Shown here piece after piece: positions 11,733 to 21,807 of a stretch of DNA of 64,000 nucleotides. Made by a program: the position numbers and the translations under genes. The notes beneath the pieces are model-generated. The model worked only from the letters and a program-made list of their open reading frames with translations. It was not told the DNA's origin and made no database searches. Origin of the DNA: Diplonema japonicum (lineage: Eukaryota > Euglenozoa > Diplonemea > Diplonemida > Diplonemidae); NCBI GenBank assembly GCA_964019335.1, contig OZ025694.1, positions 124,001 to 188,000 of the forward strand, in the 5' to 3' direction. How positions within the stretch are numbered: the stretch's first letter is position 1; the number at the start of each line of letters is the position of its first letter.

Positions 11733-12590
11733 GATTGAAAAGAAAAAACTTTGTTGTGTAATTTTTCCCCGATACCCCCCCCTATTTTTTTTTTTAACAT
11801 TACTTCCCCTTCCCCTCCATGGATTTCCCGTCCACATTTATTTTTTTATGTTTTACAAAGCCCCTTGCCCTCGTTGTCCATTTTGAATTGCTTTTCGCAA
11901 ACTGAAAGCAATTTGGCAAGAGAAAAAATTGAAAAATAAAAAAAAAAACAATGTTTAAATAATTGCCATCGCCGAGAGAGATAGCCTTAAACTCTCGCTT
12001 TTTTTACCCCCCCCCCAGGGATTAAGTTTTAAGTAGCTTAGCCTTTTTTTCAACTTTTTCTTTATTATTATTTCTCACCCCCTTTTTTTTGTTCCCCTTT
12101 TGCTCGCAAAAAAAAGAAAAAAGAGCCAAGAAACCCGACACTCTGCAACAAAAGATTAAACAACATATTGCTAGCTCTTTTTTCATTTTTTTTTCATCCC
12201 CTTATTTTTTGTTTTCTTTTTTTTTTCCCCCATCCCCGTTTATAAAAGGAAAAAAGATCCCCCAATACGAGACTAGTAGAAGACAGGTGGCAACCCCATA
12301 AAAGAATAGAGAAAGAAAAGGGGAAAAAAAAACGAAGAAAACAAGAAAATGGGGGCTTTTTTTTCTTTCTTTTTCCTCTCTTCTCCCCTTCCCGCTTTCT
12401 CCTTTCATTTTTCTCTCTGCCCCCCCCCCCCCCCACCACCGTTTTTTTTCTCCCCCTTTTTTTTTCCCTCACAAAAAAAAAACTCTCCCCCTTCCCAACC
12501 CAACCCAACCCCAAAAAAAAAAAATATTTCTCGAGTTTTAAAAAAAAAGAAAATATAATTAGGTATCTCGATTTAATTTAAAAAAAAGAA
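11733..12590. other. Intergenic, homopolymer-rich
   Basis: No gene seen. T, C and A runs dominate; the stretch ends in an A-rich leader before the kinase start. Confidence 0.7.
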
Positions 12591-15179
12591 ATGGTAGTTC
12601 TAACGATTGCACTGCTAGCCGCAACAATGTCGCAGGTGCAGCAATTGTATCCGTCTTCGCGGTACATATCCGTCTCAGGCAGCCGGACTCTAGGCGCGGA
12701 GGGCAGCATAGTGTCGGAGCTGACGAAGGACAACACAGGAGCAAAAACAGAGCTGGAAGCAGACGCAGTGGGGCTGGACAGAAAATGGGCCGCCACCTCA
12801 CGGGGCATAGTAGAGATACGCGGTGACGCAACAACAACAGGAAGGCTGCTGGTCAGCTGCACAAACCGGTTTACCGCGTCTCCGACAGGACTTTTCGTTT
12901 GCCTCGATTCGCAAAACGGTGTGATAAGGGCTGCGAACCAAGCCTCGGGGCTGCTTCAAACAGAATCGGTACCATTTGGCTCCGACCTTTACCCCATTCC
13001 GGGAACGAACGGCACATTCCTAATCACGTCCCCACGGTACGCTCGATCAGACCATCTCCGGTACATAATTGCTTTCGACAGTACCATCGGGGTGTTCTTC
13101 AAGAAGAACCGTGATGACGCACCCGTTGTGAGCATCCAGTCTTCCACAATGATAATGGATATTGTTGGGGATGTTGTGTTTTCGTACGAAACAAATTCAG
13201 GGATTCTGAAAAGGTACAGCGGTGTGACGGGGGACCTTCTGGCCATGGAAACCATACCAACAGGGTGCGGCGATATAATTGGAAAGTCCGATCGCGAGAT
13301 AATATGCAGAATGTCATCAGGGAACACTGTGTTCCTCGTGGGGTTACAGGCGATTCACGCCTCGAGATACTTCTACGTCTCAAGTGTTGAAACGATTGCT
13401 GTATCGCTGTGCCGAGGTGATGTGTGTGAGGACACCATTAACCAACCAGATGTTGTCATCAACAATTCGATAAACCCGTTCATTGACAACCCGTCTGCGC
13501 TGTTCAACGGGGCAGTTTCAAATTCTACTTCGCTATACATTAAAAACGCTGGATTTTTTAGCGTTCCGTGTGGCTCGATGGAGGAGTTCCCGGAACGGAA
13601 CATTCTCTTCTGTATTGATTACAACGGCGGTACCGCGTCGTCAGTGAATAAATCAACGGGAAGTGTTCTATGGACAACAGCACTCCCGGTTGCTCCTGAG
13701 CAAAGCACGAGGTTTGCGGTCAGTCCAAACGCCGAGCTGTACATACCTGTCGGCGACGTTGTGGTTCTTGTTAACGAGACGAGCTCGGAGATTGTGTACA
13801 AAGCGGATCAAAATATTGATTCGATCGCGGTGTCTTCAAAGTACATCTTTCTCGTCGGAAAGGACCTGGGTTTGCTAGTGTTAAATGCGCGTAACGTATC
13901 AGAAACAATCGTTGCGAACGGAAACCGAACAGCGACGGTCGTCATCACCGGAGACACACGATTTTTCTTCACGATTTCAAACGATAGGATCGACGCGTAC
14001 TCGCAGGACACTGCGATGCACTTGTCGGTGTTCGCGTTGCCAATTCTACAGGCGGAGTACACCTCCGCAAGCTTCGATTCGGGAACAAACAAAATCCACT
14101 ACCAGTCCTCCCCATACGGTGTTCAGTCCATCCAAGTCGTACAAAACACAATAGGCTCATCCAGCACCGGTCTCGAGGACTACGAGATTGTCTTAATTGT
14201 AGTGTTATCAACAGCCGCTGTCGCCGGCTGCCTGTTCATCGCTGTCAATTCCAAGAAAGCAGTTGCCGACGAACAAGCTGGCGATGAAGAAGCTTCTGTA
14301 GTCCAATCCGAATTATTAGAATTCCTAACAGGCCGGATCCGAGGCGGGTACACCGCTATATCAATCCTCGGGTCGGGGTCGTTCGGAGTTGTGTACAAAG
14401 CACATCTTCACTCAGGTGGTTACATGGCATTGAAAATCATCGACTGCCACAACATCGAGGATCTGGCACTGTCGTCCTCCGAGGTAAACGCGATGGAGAA
14501 GCTGTCACACAACAACGTGATAAAATTCTACGGGATGGAGAAGCTTGAAAACGAGGACAAGATCGCCATAGGACTGGAGCTTCTCGAAGGAGGCTCGCTG
14601 AAATCCATCGTCCGCAGCAAAGGCATACAAGAAAGCACCGTTCGTTACTACATGAAGGATCTGACAGAGGCGGTCCGGTTTATCCATTCCCACGGGATAG
14701 TACATAGGGACATCAAGGCTGATAATGTTCTTGTTGATAAAAACGGGCGTGTGGTGCTGTCGGACTTCGGGTGCTGCAAGGATGTTGGCATTGCATCCGA
14801 CAGTAGTTCTATTGCCACACCTACTTCTACCATAAAAGGGCTTTCTGGATCGGTTCCTTTCATGGCTCCTGAGGTTATTGAGACAGTTTCATCCCCCACT
14901 CCTCCTTCCTCTGATCCTTCTAAGAAACGGTATAATTTGTCGAGTGACATTTGGTCTCTGGGTTGTACCACCGTTGAGCTGTTAAATGGCAACCCTCCGT
15001 GGCCGGCGGAACTTGACCTCTTGAGCTTGATCCGGCACATGGCTGAGAATCAACCCTCTGTTCCGGACGATTTTTCCAGCCTTGCAAAGGATTTTTTGAA
15101 TTCGATATTCGTGCCTGCTGCTGTTCGTCCCACCGCTGAAGAGCTTCTCGAGCACCCTTTTTTGAAGGACGCTGAGTAA
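12591..15179 (+). CDS. Single-pass receptor-like serine/threonine kinase
   Basis: 862 residues without introns. A short hydrophobic N-terminus (MVVLTIALLAATM) looks like a signal peptide. Residues about 20-525 form a beta-rich ectodomain with several N-glycosylation sequons and possible propeller-like repeats (inference). One membrane span lies at about 530-552 (IVLIVVLSTAAVAGCLFIAV). The kinase domain covers about 583-858: glycine loop GSGSFGVVYKA, lysine in ALKII, catalytic loop HRDIKADN (about 704), DFG as SDFGCC, MAPEVIE, and SSDIWSLGC. HRDIK and the APE region fit the STE/MAP3K-like serine/threonine group. All catalytic residues are present, so it should be active, with the kinase facing the cytosol. 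The ligand is unknown. The ATG follows an A-rich leader. Confidence 0.85.
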   Translation: MVVLTIALLAATMSQVQQLYPSSRYISVSGSRTLGAEGSIVSELTKDNTGAKTELEADAVGLDRKWAATSRGIVEIRGDATTTGRLLVSCTNRFTASPTGLFVCLDSQNGVIRAANQASGLLQTESVPFGSDLYPIPGTNGTFLITSPRYARSDHLRYIIAFDSTIGVFFKKNRDDAPVVSIQSSTMIMDIVGDVVFSYETNSGILKRYSGVTGDLLAMETIPTGCGDIIGKSDREIICRMSSGNTVFLVGLQAIHASRYFYVSSVETIAVSLCRGDVCEDTINQPDVVINNSINPFIDNPSALFNGAVSNSTSLYIKNAGFFSVPCGSMEEFPERNILFCIDYNGGTASSVNKSTGSVLWTTALPVAPEQSTRFAVSPNAELYIPVGDVVVLVNETSSEIVYKADQNIDSIAVSSKYIFLVGKDLGLLVLNARNVSETIVANGNRTATVVITGDTRFFFTISNDRIDAYSQDTAMHLSVFALPILQAEYTSASFDSGTNKIHYQSSPYGVQSIQVVQNTIGSSSTGLEDYEIVLIVVLSTAAVAGCLFIAVNSKKAVADEQAGDEEASVVQSELLEFLTGRIRGGYTAISILGSGSFGVVYKAHLHSGGYMALKIIDCHNIEDLALSSSEVNAMEKLSHNNVIKFYGMEKLENEDKIAIGLELLEGGSLKSIVRSKGIQESTVRYYMKDLTEAVRFIHSHGIVHRDIKADNVLVDKNGRVVLSDFGCCKDVGIASDSSSIATPTSTIKGLSGSVPFMAPEVIETVSSPTPPSSDPSKKRYNLSSDIWSLGCTTVELLNGNPPWPAELDLLSLIRHMAENQPSVPDDFSSLAKDFLNSIFVPAAVRPTAEELLEHPFLKDAE

Positions 15180-15842
15180 AAACAAAAGATTTTTTTTTTA
15201 TCCCGAAGAGCTTATTGCCCCCCCCCCCCCTTTTTTTTGCAATGGTATTGTTTGGCTCATCGGTGGCTTTTTGTTTTCTGTAGAAACAGATCGGGAAAAA
15301 AAGTTTTTTTTCCCCCCCCTCTTTTTTCTTTTTTTTTACATTGTAAATGAATTTTCTTTTAGTTTTTTTTTAGTTTTTTTTTCCTTTTAGAGATATAGGA
15401 AAAGGAAACTGGCGAGGTACTTAATACGTGATGAAACAGTTGGCACTCTCAATGCTTCTTGTCAGGAGGGCTGCCTACAGGTGGGGAACACCTCCGGATA
15501 GAGAAACCGTTTGATTTTGATAAATTACCGGATGTCAAATAAAAAAAAACTTTTGTCAGTCCGGGCATTTTTTTTTTTTTTTTTTTTTTTTTTTACAGTA
15601 ACTGACAACACCTCCTCTGCCCCCCCACGCTCCATGTTTTTTCCAAAAAAAAAAAATCAGTTCTCAAAATCCCGCTTTCCTTGTTGTTCTGCTGTATTTG
15701 TTTTTCCCCTTTCTTCCCAGAGAAAAGTTATATGCGAAACGAAGTGAGTCGAACGGTATAGTGCCCCGTCTCTCCTCCTCCGAACCGCAAAAAAACAAAA
15801 CAAAACAAAAAAGGGAAAAACACGGTGTAAAAAAAAAACAAA
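15180..15842. other. Intergenic, homopolymer-rich
   Basis: No gene seen. A pyrimidine stretch ending in CCCAG at 15720 precedes an A-rich leader for the next gene. Confidence 0.65.
15719..15720 (+). promoter_or_regulatory. Candidate trans-splice or 3' splice acceptor AG
   Basis: The run TTTCCCCTTTCTTCCCAG ends here, about 120 nt upstream of the twin-CX9C gene start. Assignment rests on pattern only. Confidence 0.3.
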
Positions 15843-16564
15843 ATGGGATCAAATGCTTCCACAGAGAAGCCGCCGTCGGCTGATGCCGCGGGAGGGAAAA
15901 TGGTATCGTGGGCAGGGACGGAGGTGACAGACGGCTTCGCAAAGCCCCCCGACCCGAGCATTTTGAATGATATTTCACAAGATGACAGATATGCAGTATG
16001 TCTCATCCCTCACTCCCTCAACAATCTTAATTTTAGGACATCGATTTCCAATCAGTCCCGGTCAGGGTACTGGAGTCGTTACGGAAAACTGTTGAAAAAG
16101 AGTCGCTGGAAGCGTGCAGGTCGAATCACGAGGAGACGATCAGTTGTTTGAAGTTTAACACAACACGGCCCACTCTGTGCAAACCGTTGTTTGAGGAGTA
16201 CTACAGCTGCATGAGAAAGTGGAGAGAGGACAACGATGATTTGTATTATGACCTTGTGAAGCAATCCATAGACGGCAAGCTGTTGGAGAAGCATAGAAAC
16301 CATGTGAAACTGCTCGAGCAGGAGTGGAAGAAACGCTTCCCCGACACCCCTATGCCCCGCGCCCACGTGCCCGATAAGCGGCCAGGTGCAACCTCCATGT
16401 ACGTGCATGAACAAGACAAGGGCCTGGTGGCCCGTGACCTTGCTATGCAACGCCTTAATGAGCTAGACGCAGAGTTGCAAGGCATCACCCTTGAGGAGTA
16501 CACCAAAGCCCGCCACGTCGTCACCGATGCCAAGCAGAGAAATACTTGGGCACCTGCGTTTTAG
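15843..16564 (+). CDS. Twin-CX9C (CHCH-type) protein with N-myristoylation signal
   Basis: Exons 15843-15995 and 16037-16564 around a 41-nt GTATG...TTTTAG intron give 226 residues. The N-terminus MGSNAS is a good N-myristoylation signal. In the second exon two CX9C motifs, CRSNHEETISC and CKPLFEEYYSC, form a CHCH helical hairpin, the signature of proteins oxidised by the Mia40 relay in the mitochondrial intermembrane space. Myristoylated CHCH proteins such as the MICOS subunit Mic19/CHCHD3 share this combination, but there the CHCH domain is C-terminal, whereas here about 110 charged residues follow it. A MICOS or assembly-factor role is inference. Splicing is required to bring both CX9C motifs in frame with the start, which supports the intron call. 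Confidence 0.72.
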
Positions 16565-16675
16565 ATTTGCGTGGATGGGAGGAAAGTGTTTTTTTTTTTT
16601 TTTTTTTTTTTTTTTTTCAGGGAAAAAAAAAAAAAAAAAAAAAAAAAAGGAGGAAGGGGGAAGAGAAAAAAAAAA

Positions 16676-16977
16676 ATGGTATCCGCTTCGGCCACCATCG
16701 CGACATCTGGTGAACAGGTGTTCCACGTGACACTTCCCACTGAGGGCCTCCCGACAACCGAGAAGGCGAAGGAGTTGGTGAAACAGTTGCAGGTAAGCCG
16801 ACAATTTTTTTTTTGAGAGGGGAGGAAGAAAAAGAAGAAAAAAAAAAAAAAAAGGCTAAATCTGGAGCAGCGTTCGATGCGTTGATACAGAGCAGCTCAG
16901 AATGCGGGATGCACTGCGACGAGGAGGAAGAGGAAGAGCACGAGGTTGACATCCCTGGGAAAAGACAAAAAGTGTAA
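16676..16977 (+). CDS. Small hypothetical protein, two exons
   Basis: Exons 16676-16792 and 16855-16977, joined across a 62-nt GTAAG...AAAG intron, give 79 residues. The ATG sits directly after a long A run like its neighbours. The product has a helical middle (EKAKELVKQLQ), a CGMHC dithiol-like motif, six consecutive glutamates and a basic C-terminus (GKRQKV). I do not recognise the family. A basic tail could be a nuclear signal. The open frame is short, so confidence rests on the splice sites and leader. Confidence 0.5.
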
Positions 16978-17562
16978 AAGAAAAAAAAAAAAAAAGAAAA
17001 AAAAAAGAAAAAAAAAATTATATTGAGTAGTCTTATACGGCCGTCCACTAATTTCATAATCGTCAAAAATTAGGCGCGTGTAAAACGTCCTTTCGTTTTT
17101 GATTTGATTACGATACCAAATCGTGACTTCCTTCGGTTCACCTCGACACCTGCCCGCTCCACCCGCTGCATAGGGTCCTGAACATTCTTTTTCTCCACAT
17201 CCGTTCTGCCTGCACTCAATGGGCCCTAAAACAGTGTTCAGCAAAAGGGTATCTAAAAAAAAAGGGGGGGGGGTTTTCGTTTGTAGGCAACCCAGGGGAT
17301 GGGTCTTCCTGGGGACCCTCTTTCTTTTTTCCCCCCTCTCAGTCTTCAGGCGGGCAGTGCCTACCGCACGCAGGGTGATCGACACCCTGATGGACACCTG
17401 TGGACACCCCGAACGGGATGGTGGTGTGTCCACTGGTGTCTCGCTAACCTCTTTTGCAATGAAGAAAAAAAAACCAAATAAAATTTTTTTGAATCTCACT
17501 GAAAAAACAAAACAAAACAAAAAAAAAGGCGGGAGAAAAAAAAAAAAAAAAAAAAAAAAGAA
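16978..17562. other. Intergenic region
   Basis: Homopolymers flank about 400 bp of ordinary composition (17020-17460). I see no gene with coding support on either strand; it could hold an untranslated leader or a noncoding RNA. Confidence 0.55.
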
Positions 17563-18447
17563 ATGGACAAAGACGCGCGAATCAAGCAGCTCGAAGAGCT
17601 CCTCGAGACGAACGGAATTGAAATCCCGGAACCCGTTTCGAAAAAACGCAGGGTGGCCGAGGACGAAACAGACTACTGCAAGCTCCCACCGTTTGTGAAG
17701 GAATACGCCCCGTACACAAAAGGGTTCAGCAGCGGCCGGAAGTGCATCGACCCAGTGGCGGAGGCAAAGAAACTGTGGGACATGTATTACAGACAGAACC
17801 AAACCGAAGGATTCAAGGACAGGCACTACCTCGTACGCGAAGCACCCGAGGCGCTCAGTGCAAAGGTTTTCATGGAGTGTGGCTGCGGGGTGGGGAACGC
17901 ACTACTACCATTGAAGACAGAGCTCCCAAACCTCAATAGAATATATGGCTTCGACCTGTCAGCTGTGGCGGTGGACCTTATGAAAAAGGACGCGAAGTTT
18001 GACTCTGATCTGATCACAGCTTTTCAACACGACATGACTGCGTCGCCCTTACCCTCTGTGGTGCCAGACGCTTCTGTGGACTTTGCAACATTGATCTTCG
18101 TTCTGTCAGCCATTGCACCCGAAAAGATGCCTGCTTCCATTGCTCACCTTGCGCAGAAGATCTCACCAGGCGGTACCTTGTACTTCCGGGATTATGCAGA
18201 CGGTGACCTGGCTCAGACCCGCCTTGCCTCCACGCCCAGCTCTCAAATCCGTGATTCTGACCCTTCTTTCTTCATGCGTACCTGCGGGACCTGTGCCTAT
18301 TTCTTCACCCTTGACAAGGCCCGTGAAATATTCTCGCCGTGGTTCGACACGAACGAGCTGCAGATCGTGAGGCGCGACATCACCAACCAGAAGCAGGGCA
18401 TTACCATGCATAGGGTCTGGATGCAGGGAAGGTTTATCAGGAAATAA
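17563..18447 (+). CDS. METTL2/6/8-type tRNA N3-methylcytidine methyltransferase
   Basis: 294 residues, no intron, close to the usual length of METTL6. It is a class I SAM-dependent methyltransferase. The SAM site appears as MECGCGVGNALLPL (about residue 105), followed by the acidic strand YGFDLSAVAVDL, then the family hallmarks LIFVLSAIAPEKM, SPGGTLYFRDYADGDLAQ, MRTCGTCAYFF and the C-terminal TMHRVWMQGRF. These are specific to the group that makes m3C at position 32 of tRNA anticodon loops. The N-terminus is a short charged helix with a basic KKRR cluster. Which tRNAs it modifies cannot be read from sequence. The start lies immediately after an A-rich leader (GAAATGGAC). Confidence 0.88.
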   Translation: MDKDARIKQLEELLETNGIEIPEPVSKKRRVAEDETDYCKLPPFVKEYAPYTKGFSSGRKCIDPVAEAKKLWDMYYRQNQTEGFKDRHYLVREAPEALSAKVFMECGCGVGNALLPLKTELPNLNRIYGFDLSAVAVDLMKKDAKFDSDLITAFQHDMTASPLPSVVPDASVDFATLIFVLSAIAPEKMPASIAHLAQKISPGGTLYFRDYADGDLAQTRLASTPSSQIRDSDPSFFMRTCGTCAYFFTLDKAREIFSPWFDTNELQIVRRDITNQKQGITMHRVWMQGRFIRK

Positions 18448-18546
18448 AAAAAAGTTTTAACACATTTAGCTTGGGGAGCAAACTCCTTTTTTTTTTTTTT
18501 TTAAATACCAAAAAAAAGCGGGGGGGGGGGAAGAAAAGAGGAGGGT

Positions 18547-19944
18547 ATGGCGGCCCAAAACCTCTTCGGTAGAGGCGCTGCGAAGGTCCGGGCCGCGGTC
18601 GTGACAGGAAAATCGCTTCAATTCTGCATGAAAGAGTGCAAGAAGATCATCAGAGAAGGAAACAAGGGACTAAAAGGAAAAAGCTTTTGGATCGCAGGCG
18701 TCGGCAAGAGCTTCGAGGAAGAGGTAGGGAACTACAACTTCGCAAAAGATACGGTGGGAAGAATCAACTCCCCGCGGCTGAGCGGGGTACTAGGCGGGGT
18801 ATGCGAGAAATACGTGGCACTAACAGAGGTAAGAGTTCCATATGACAGCAGCTTCTCACTAGTTAGCCAAACAAGCGACTCCCTACCTAAAATCCCTGCG
18901 GACCGTAAGCTCGCAGAGGTTGTAAAGAAGGACGCCTCAATGTGTGGGTTGTTTTTCCCTACGCTTCAGTTCTACAACAACGAGCTTCTCCCCAACGTGC
19001 TGGAAAGGTACGGGAACATGTTCCCGAAGTCGAGATACCTCGCACAGTGCTCGCAGTCACCCAACGACTCCGTCTTCACCTTCGAAAAAAAACAGAAAAA
19101 ACTCAATTTGTACGAAAGCTCCCAGTCCGGAATGGTTGGTGTCTCTCTGTTTTCCCCAAAGGCAAACACTCCTCATTTACTTCTCAACATGGTGATGGGC
19201 ATCAATTCATCCCTCGCCATGCGGTCGCTCATAAAAGGTGATCAAGAATCTGTCTCAGAATTATTCGGAGGTGCGTTGACCCAACATGTCGGAACGGAAC
19301 CTCACTACACTGATTACCCTGATGGCGAATACCCTGCTTTGTTGCTTCCTGGTTTGTTTGTATGGCCAGGTTCAGCTAGGGTGCAGCATATTAACGACAT
19401 CCTCGACAGTATGATTATTAAGAACTCGCTGACAGGCGAAGTTCCGTTCGTGGTCGTGCCTTTCGAGGGGAGTACAGTTGGAACGGTGTGCACTGTGAAG
19501 GCGATATCACCACCGTTTGAACGAGGAGGGCAGATGGTTATGTTTTACGGACACAACCGTGTTGCAATACCGGAAAAACCGTCCGTTCTGAGCATCTTCG
19601 GGATGTCGCTGTATGAGTGCGCTGCTCTTTCTGACGACACAAGCGAACCGGAGTCCACTGCTGAGATTTTAAACGAGACTAATGTGCAGGTTACACCTTT
19701 GTCGCCCATCATCCCATCGCACACCCCCAACCCGCCTTCTCACGAACTGAGGTCGTTCCAGCTAGTTGATTATGTAGAGCGGGGGCAACGCTCTGGGAGT
19801 CTTTCACAGGATCAGAAGCGTGCGCTGTACACTTGTACTTCTTCCATTTTGAGGATGCGAATGTTGACTCTGCACCAGAACCAGATCTGGGACAACGTTC
19901 CGATGCTGAAACCCGGGAAAAAGGGGAAGAAAAGCAAAAAGTAA
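18547..19944 (+). CDS. Hypothetical protein, unrecognised
   Basis: 465 residues, uninterrupted. I do not recognise the family. The first 100 residues are basic and helical with a cysteine pair (FCMKECKK). The middle holds mixed alpha/beta sequence with conserved-looking segments such as YPALLLPGLFVWPGSARVQ and FVVVPFEGSTVGTVCTVKA. A proline/serine-rich linker lies near residues 385-405, and the C-terminus ends in a lysine cluster (KKGKKSKK) that could bind nucleic acid or act as a nuclear signal. No signal peptide or membrane span is evident. The gene starts 100 bp after the methyltransferase stop, following a poly-T and poly-G run. Confidence 0.7.
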   Translation: MAAQNLFGRGAAKVRAAVVTGKSLQFCMKECKKIIREGNKGLKGKSFWIAGVGKSFEEEVGNYNFAKDTVGRINSPRLSGVLGGVCEKYVALTEVRVPYDSSFSLVSQTSDSLPKIPADRKLAEVVKKDASMCGLFFPTLQFYNNELLPNVLERYGNMFPKSRYLAQCSQSPNDSVFTFEKKQKKLNLYESSQSGMVGVSLFSPKANTPHLLLNMVMGINSSLAMRSLIKGDQESVSELFGGALTQHVGTEPHYTDYPDGEYPALLLPGLFVWPGSARVQHINDILDSMIIKNSLTGEVPFVVVPFEGSTVGTVCTVKAISPPFERGGQMVMFYGHNRVAIPEKPSVLSIFGMSLYECAALSDDTSEPESTAEILNETNVQVTPLSPIIPSHTPNPPSHELRSFQLVDYVERGQRSGSLSQDQKRALYTCTSSILRMRMLTLHQNQIWDNVPMLKPGKKGKKSKK

Positions 19945-20353
19945 GTTGATTGTTGAAAGGGGGAAAGATTGTTTCTGAAAAAAAAAAAAAAGCTAAGTCT
20001 TTAAAAAAAATTGAAGTGTTTTTCTTTTTTATTTAAAAAAAAGTTTGGCGACTTCTTCTAAACCCAATTGGATTTTCCTTAAAAGCACAAAATTTTAAAT
20101 CTTTTTCTTCTTTTTTTTTTGAGGTTTGCAGTAGTGTGATCATCTTTCCCCTCCCCCCCCCTTTTTTTTTCTCTTTTTTGTTTTGTTTTCTTATCGATTT
20201 TAAAAAGTTTTTTTTATTTATTTACCCCCCCTTTTTTTGTCTCTTCATGGTCACCCCCCACCTTTTTTTTTGTTTCCCGCTTTTCTTTTTTCCCCCCTTT
20301 CTCCTCTCACCGTTACTTCACCCCCAGTGAGCAACACACACACACACAAATAA
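19945..20353. other. Intergenic, pyrimidine-rich
   Basis: Long C/T tracts up to CACCCCCAG (AG at 20326-20327), then a CACACA leader into the next ATG. Nothing else seen. Confidence 0.65.
20326..20327 (+). promoter_or_regulatory. Candidate trans-splice acceptor AG
   Basis: About 160 nt of near-continuous pyrimidines end in CCCCCAG, 27 nt upstream of the CCCH gene ATG. Pattern-based only. Confidence 0.4.
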
Positions 20354-20866
20354 ATGGCCTACCAGTGGTTTGATGGCGCATGCGATGTAGAAAGCAGAAC
20401 GGTGGGAGACAGCTGGGCAATGAGGGACTTGGAGGGAGGGGTGTTGGCCATGCAAGGGACTCTGTCGCATTGCAGCGAAGACATGCATAATGAGTACACA
20501 GACGAGGTCAGCAGGCTAGAGACCGGAAGCTCCTGGGCAGAGTACGAGCGCCTCAGACAGGAGAACCAGCAGTTGAAAGAAGAAAACAGCTTCTTCAAGA
20601 GGGTGGAGGCAGGCGCTGGTGTGTATGAAGCAAACATGATTGATGGCCATGTCGATCAGGGTCCCGGCTTGCCTGAATCTCAAATCGATCGCGCCAAGCT
20701 CAAGACAAAGCTCTGCAAGTATTTTATGCAGGCTCAGTCTCAGGCTGCCTGTCCTTTCTATGGTAGACATGGGTGGTGTGCGTTTGCACACGGGGAGGCA
20801 GAGCTGTCACCTACAACGCTTGTCACCTCACCGCTGTCTCCTTTGGAGTCTTCGCATGGGTTTTAA
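20354..20866 (+). CDS. CCCH-type zinc finger protein
   Basis: 170 residues. A coiled-coil-like segment (about 55-80, YERLRQENQQLKEENSFFK) precedes one zinc finger at about 119-147: KTKLCKYFM, then CPFY, WCAFAHGE. The spacing is C-x11-C-x8-C-x3-H, longer in the first loop than the common C-x8-C-x5-C-x3-H, but the KTKLCKYF entry and FAHGE exit are typical. Such fingers bind single-stranded RNA and often regulate mRNA stability or translation. A single finger plus coiled coil suggests dimerisation. The tail is rich in Ser, Thr and Pro. RNA binding is inferred from the family. Confidence 0.75.
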   Translation: MAYQWFDGACDVESRTVGDSWAMRDLEGGVLAMQGTLSHCSEDMHNEYTDEVSRLETGSSWAEYERLRQENQQLKEENSFFKRVEAGAGVYEANMIDGHVDQGPGLPESQIDRAKLKTKLCKYFMQAQSQAACPFYGRHGWCAFAHGEAELSPTTLVTSPLSPLESSHGF

Positions 20867-21702
20867 AAATGTGGGAGAAGAAGAAAAAAAGGAAAAAAAA
20901 AAAAAAGAAAATGCGGCTTTTCTTCTGAAAACGCTGTACAAGGAGAAGAAGAAAAAGAACACAATAACAACTCTCTTTTCCAAAAGACCTTTGTGTTTTT
21001 TTTTTTTTTTTTTTTTTTTTTACCTCTTTGAAGAGAGCATTTTATTTCTTCTTCTTTTTTTATTTCCCCTTTCCCTGATCTTCCGTCCTGATCGGTTCCT
21101 CGTTGAGAAAAAGAAAGGGGGGGACGACAAGGGTCAGAATGTACAGGATGATCATCCCCAGAAAAAGCAAAAGAAAAAAAAAAAAAAAAAAAAAAAATGC
21201 TGTTTTAACTTTATTATATCTTCCTCACTTGTTGCCCCACCCTCTTCACTTTTTCTTTTTTCTTCTTTTTTTTTTTTTCCTTTTTAACAAATACCGCTCA
21301 GTTCTTGTAAGAGCAAAAGAAAAAAAAAATAAAAAAAATAATAAAATAAAAAAAGAAAGAGAAGTGGTAGCATACAGTATTTATACCGCGTGCACGACAC
21401 AAATGCTAAAAAAAAAAAAACCGACTCTTTTTTTTTGTTTTCTTTTTTTTGTTTTTTAAGAATATAATTGTCGAGACCAAAAACTAGTTGATGGCAGCGT
21501 AATGAGCTATTTTATTTTGTAAGATTTCGCTCGTGCGCACAAAACAAAAACGAAGCGCCAAACTAGTTTTTTTTTTTTTCCTCTTTTTTCTTTCCCCCTC
21601 TTCCATTTCAGCGCAAAAAAAAAAAAAACAAAACAAAAAAAGAAACGCAGTTCTGCTTTCTCTTTTTCCCCCCTTCTTTTCCACCTCTTTTTTATTTTAT
21701 TA

Positions 21703-21740
<38 letters not shown>

Positions 21741-21807
21741 ATAGCCACCGACAAAACACCCACAAAAAAAAAACAGGTTCTCCCCCCCCCCTTTTTTTAT
21801 CAACACA
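20867..21807. other. Intergenic, homopolymer-rich with one MITE-like element
   Basis: Apart from the element at 21479-21571, only A/T/C runs and no coding signal. Confidence 0.7.
21479..21571. repeat. MITE-like dispersed element, copy 2
   Basis: Same ends and orientation as 3300-3389 (AAAAACTAGTTGATGGCAGC and AACTAGTTTTT), with a few substitutions and small indels between copies. Both are embedded in poly-T. Confidence 0.6.

Noticed and set aside
17219-17698. 159-codon + strand ORF before the methyltransferase
   Set aside because: Overlaps the METTL gene in another frame and runs through poly-A as Lys; ends without domain support.
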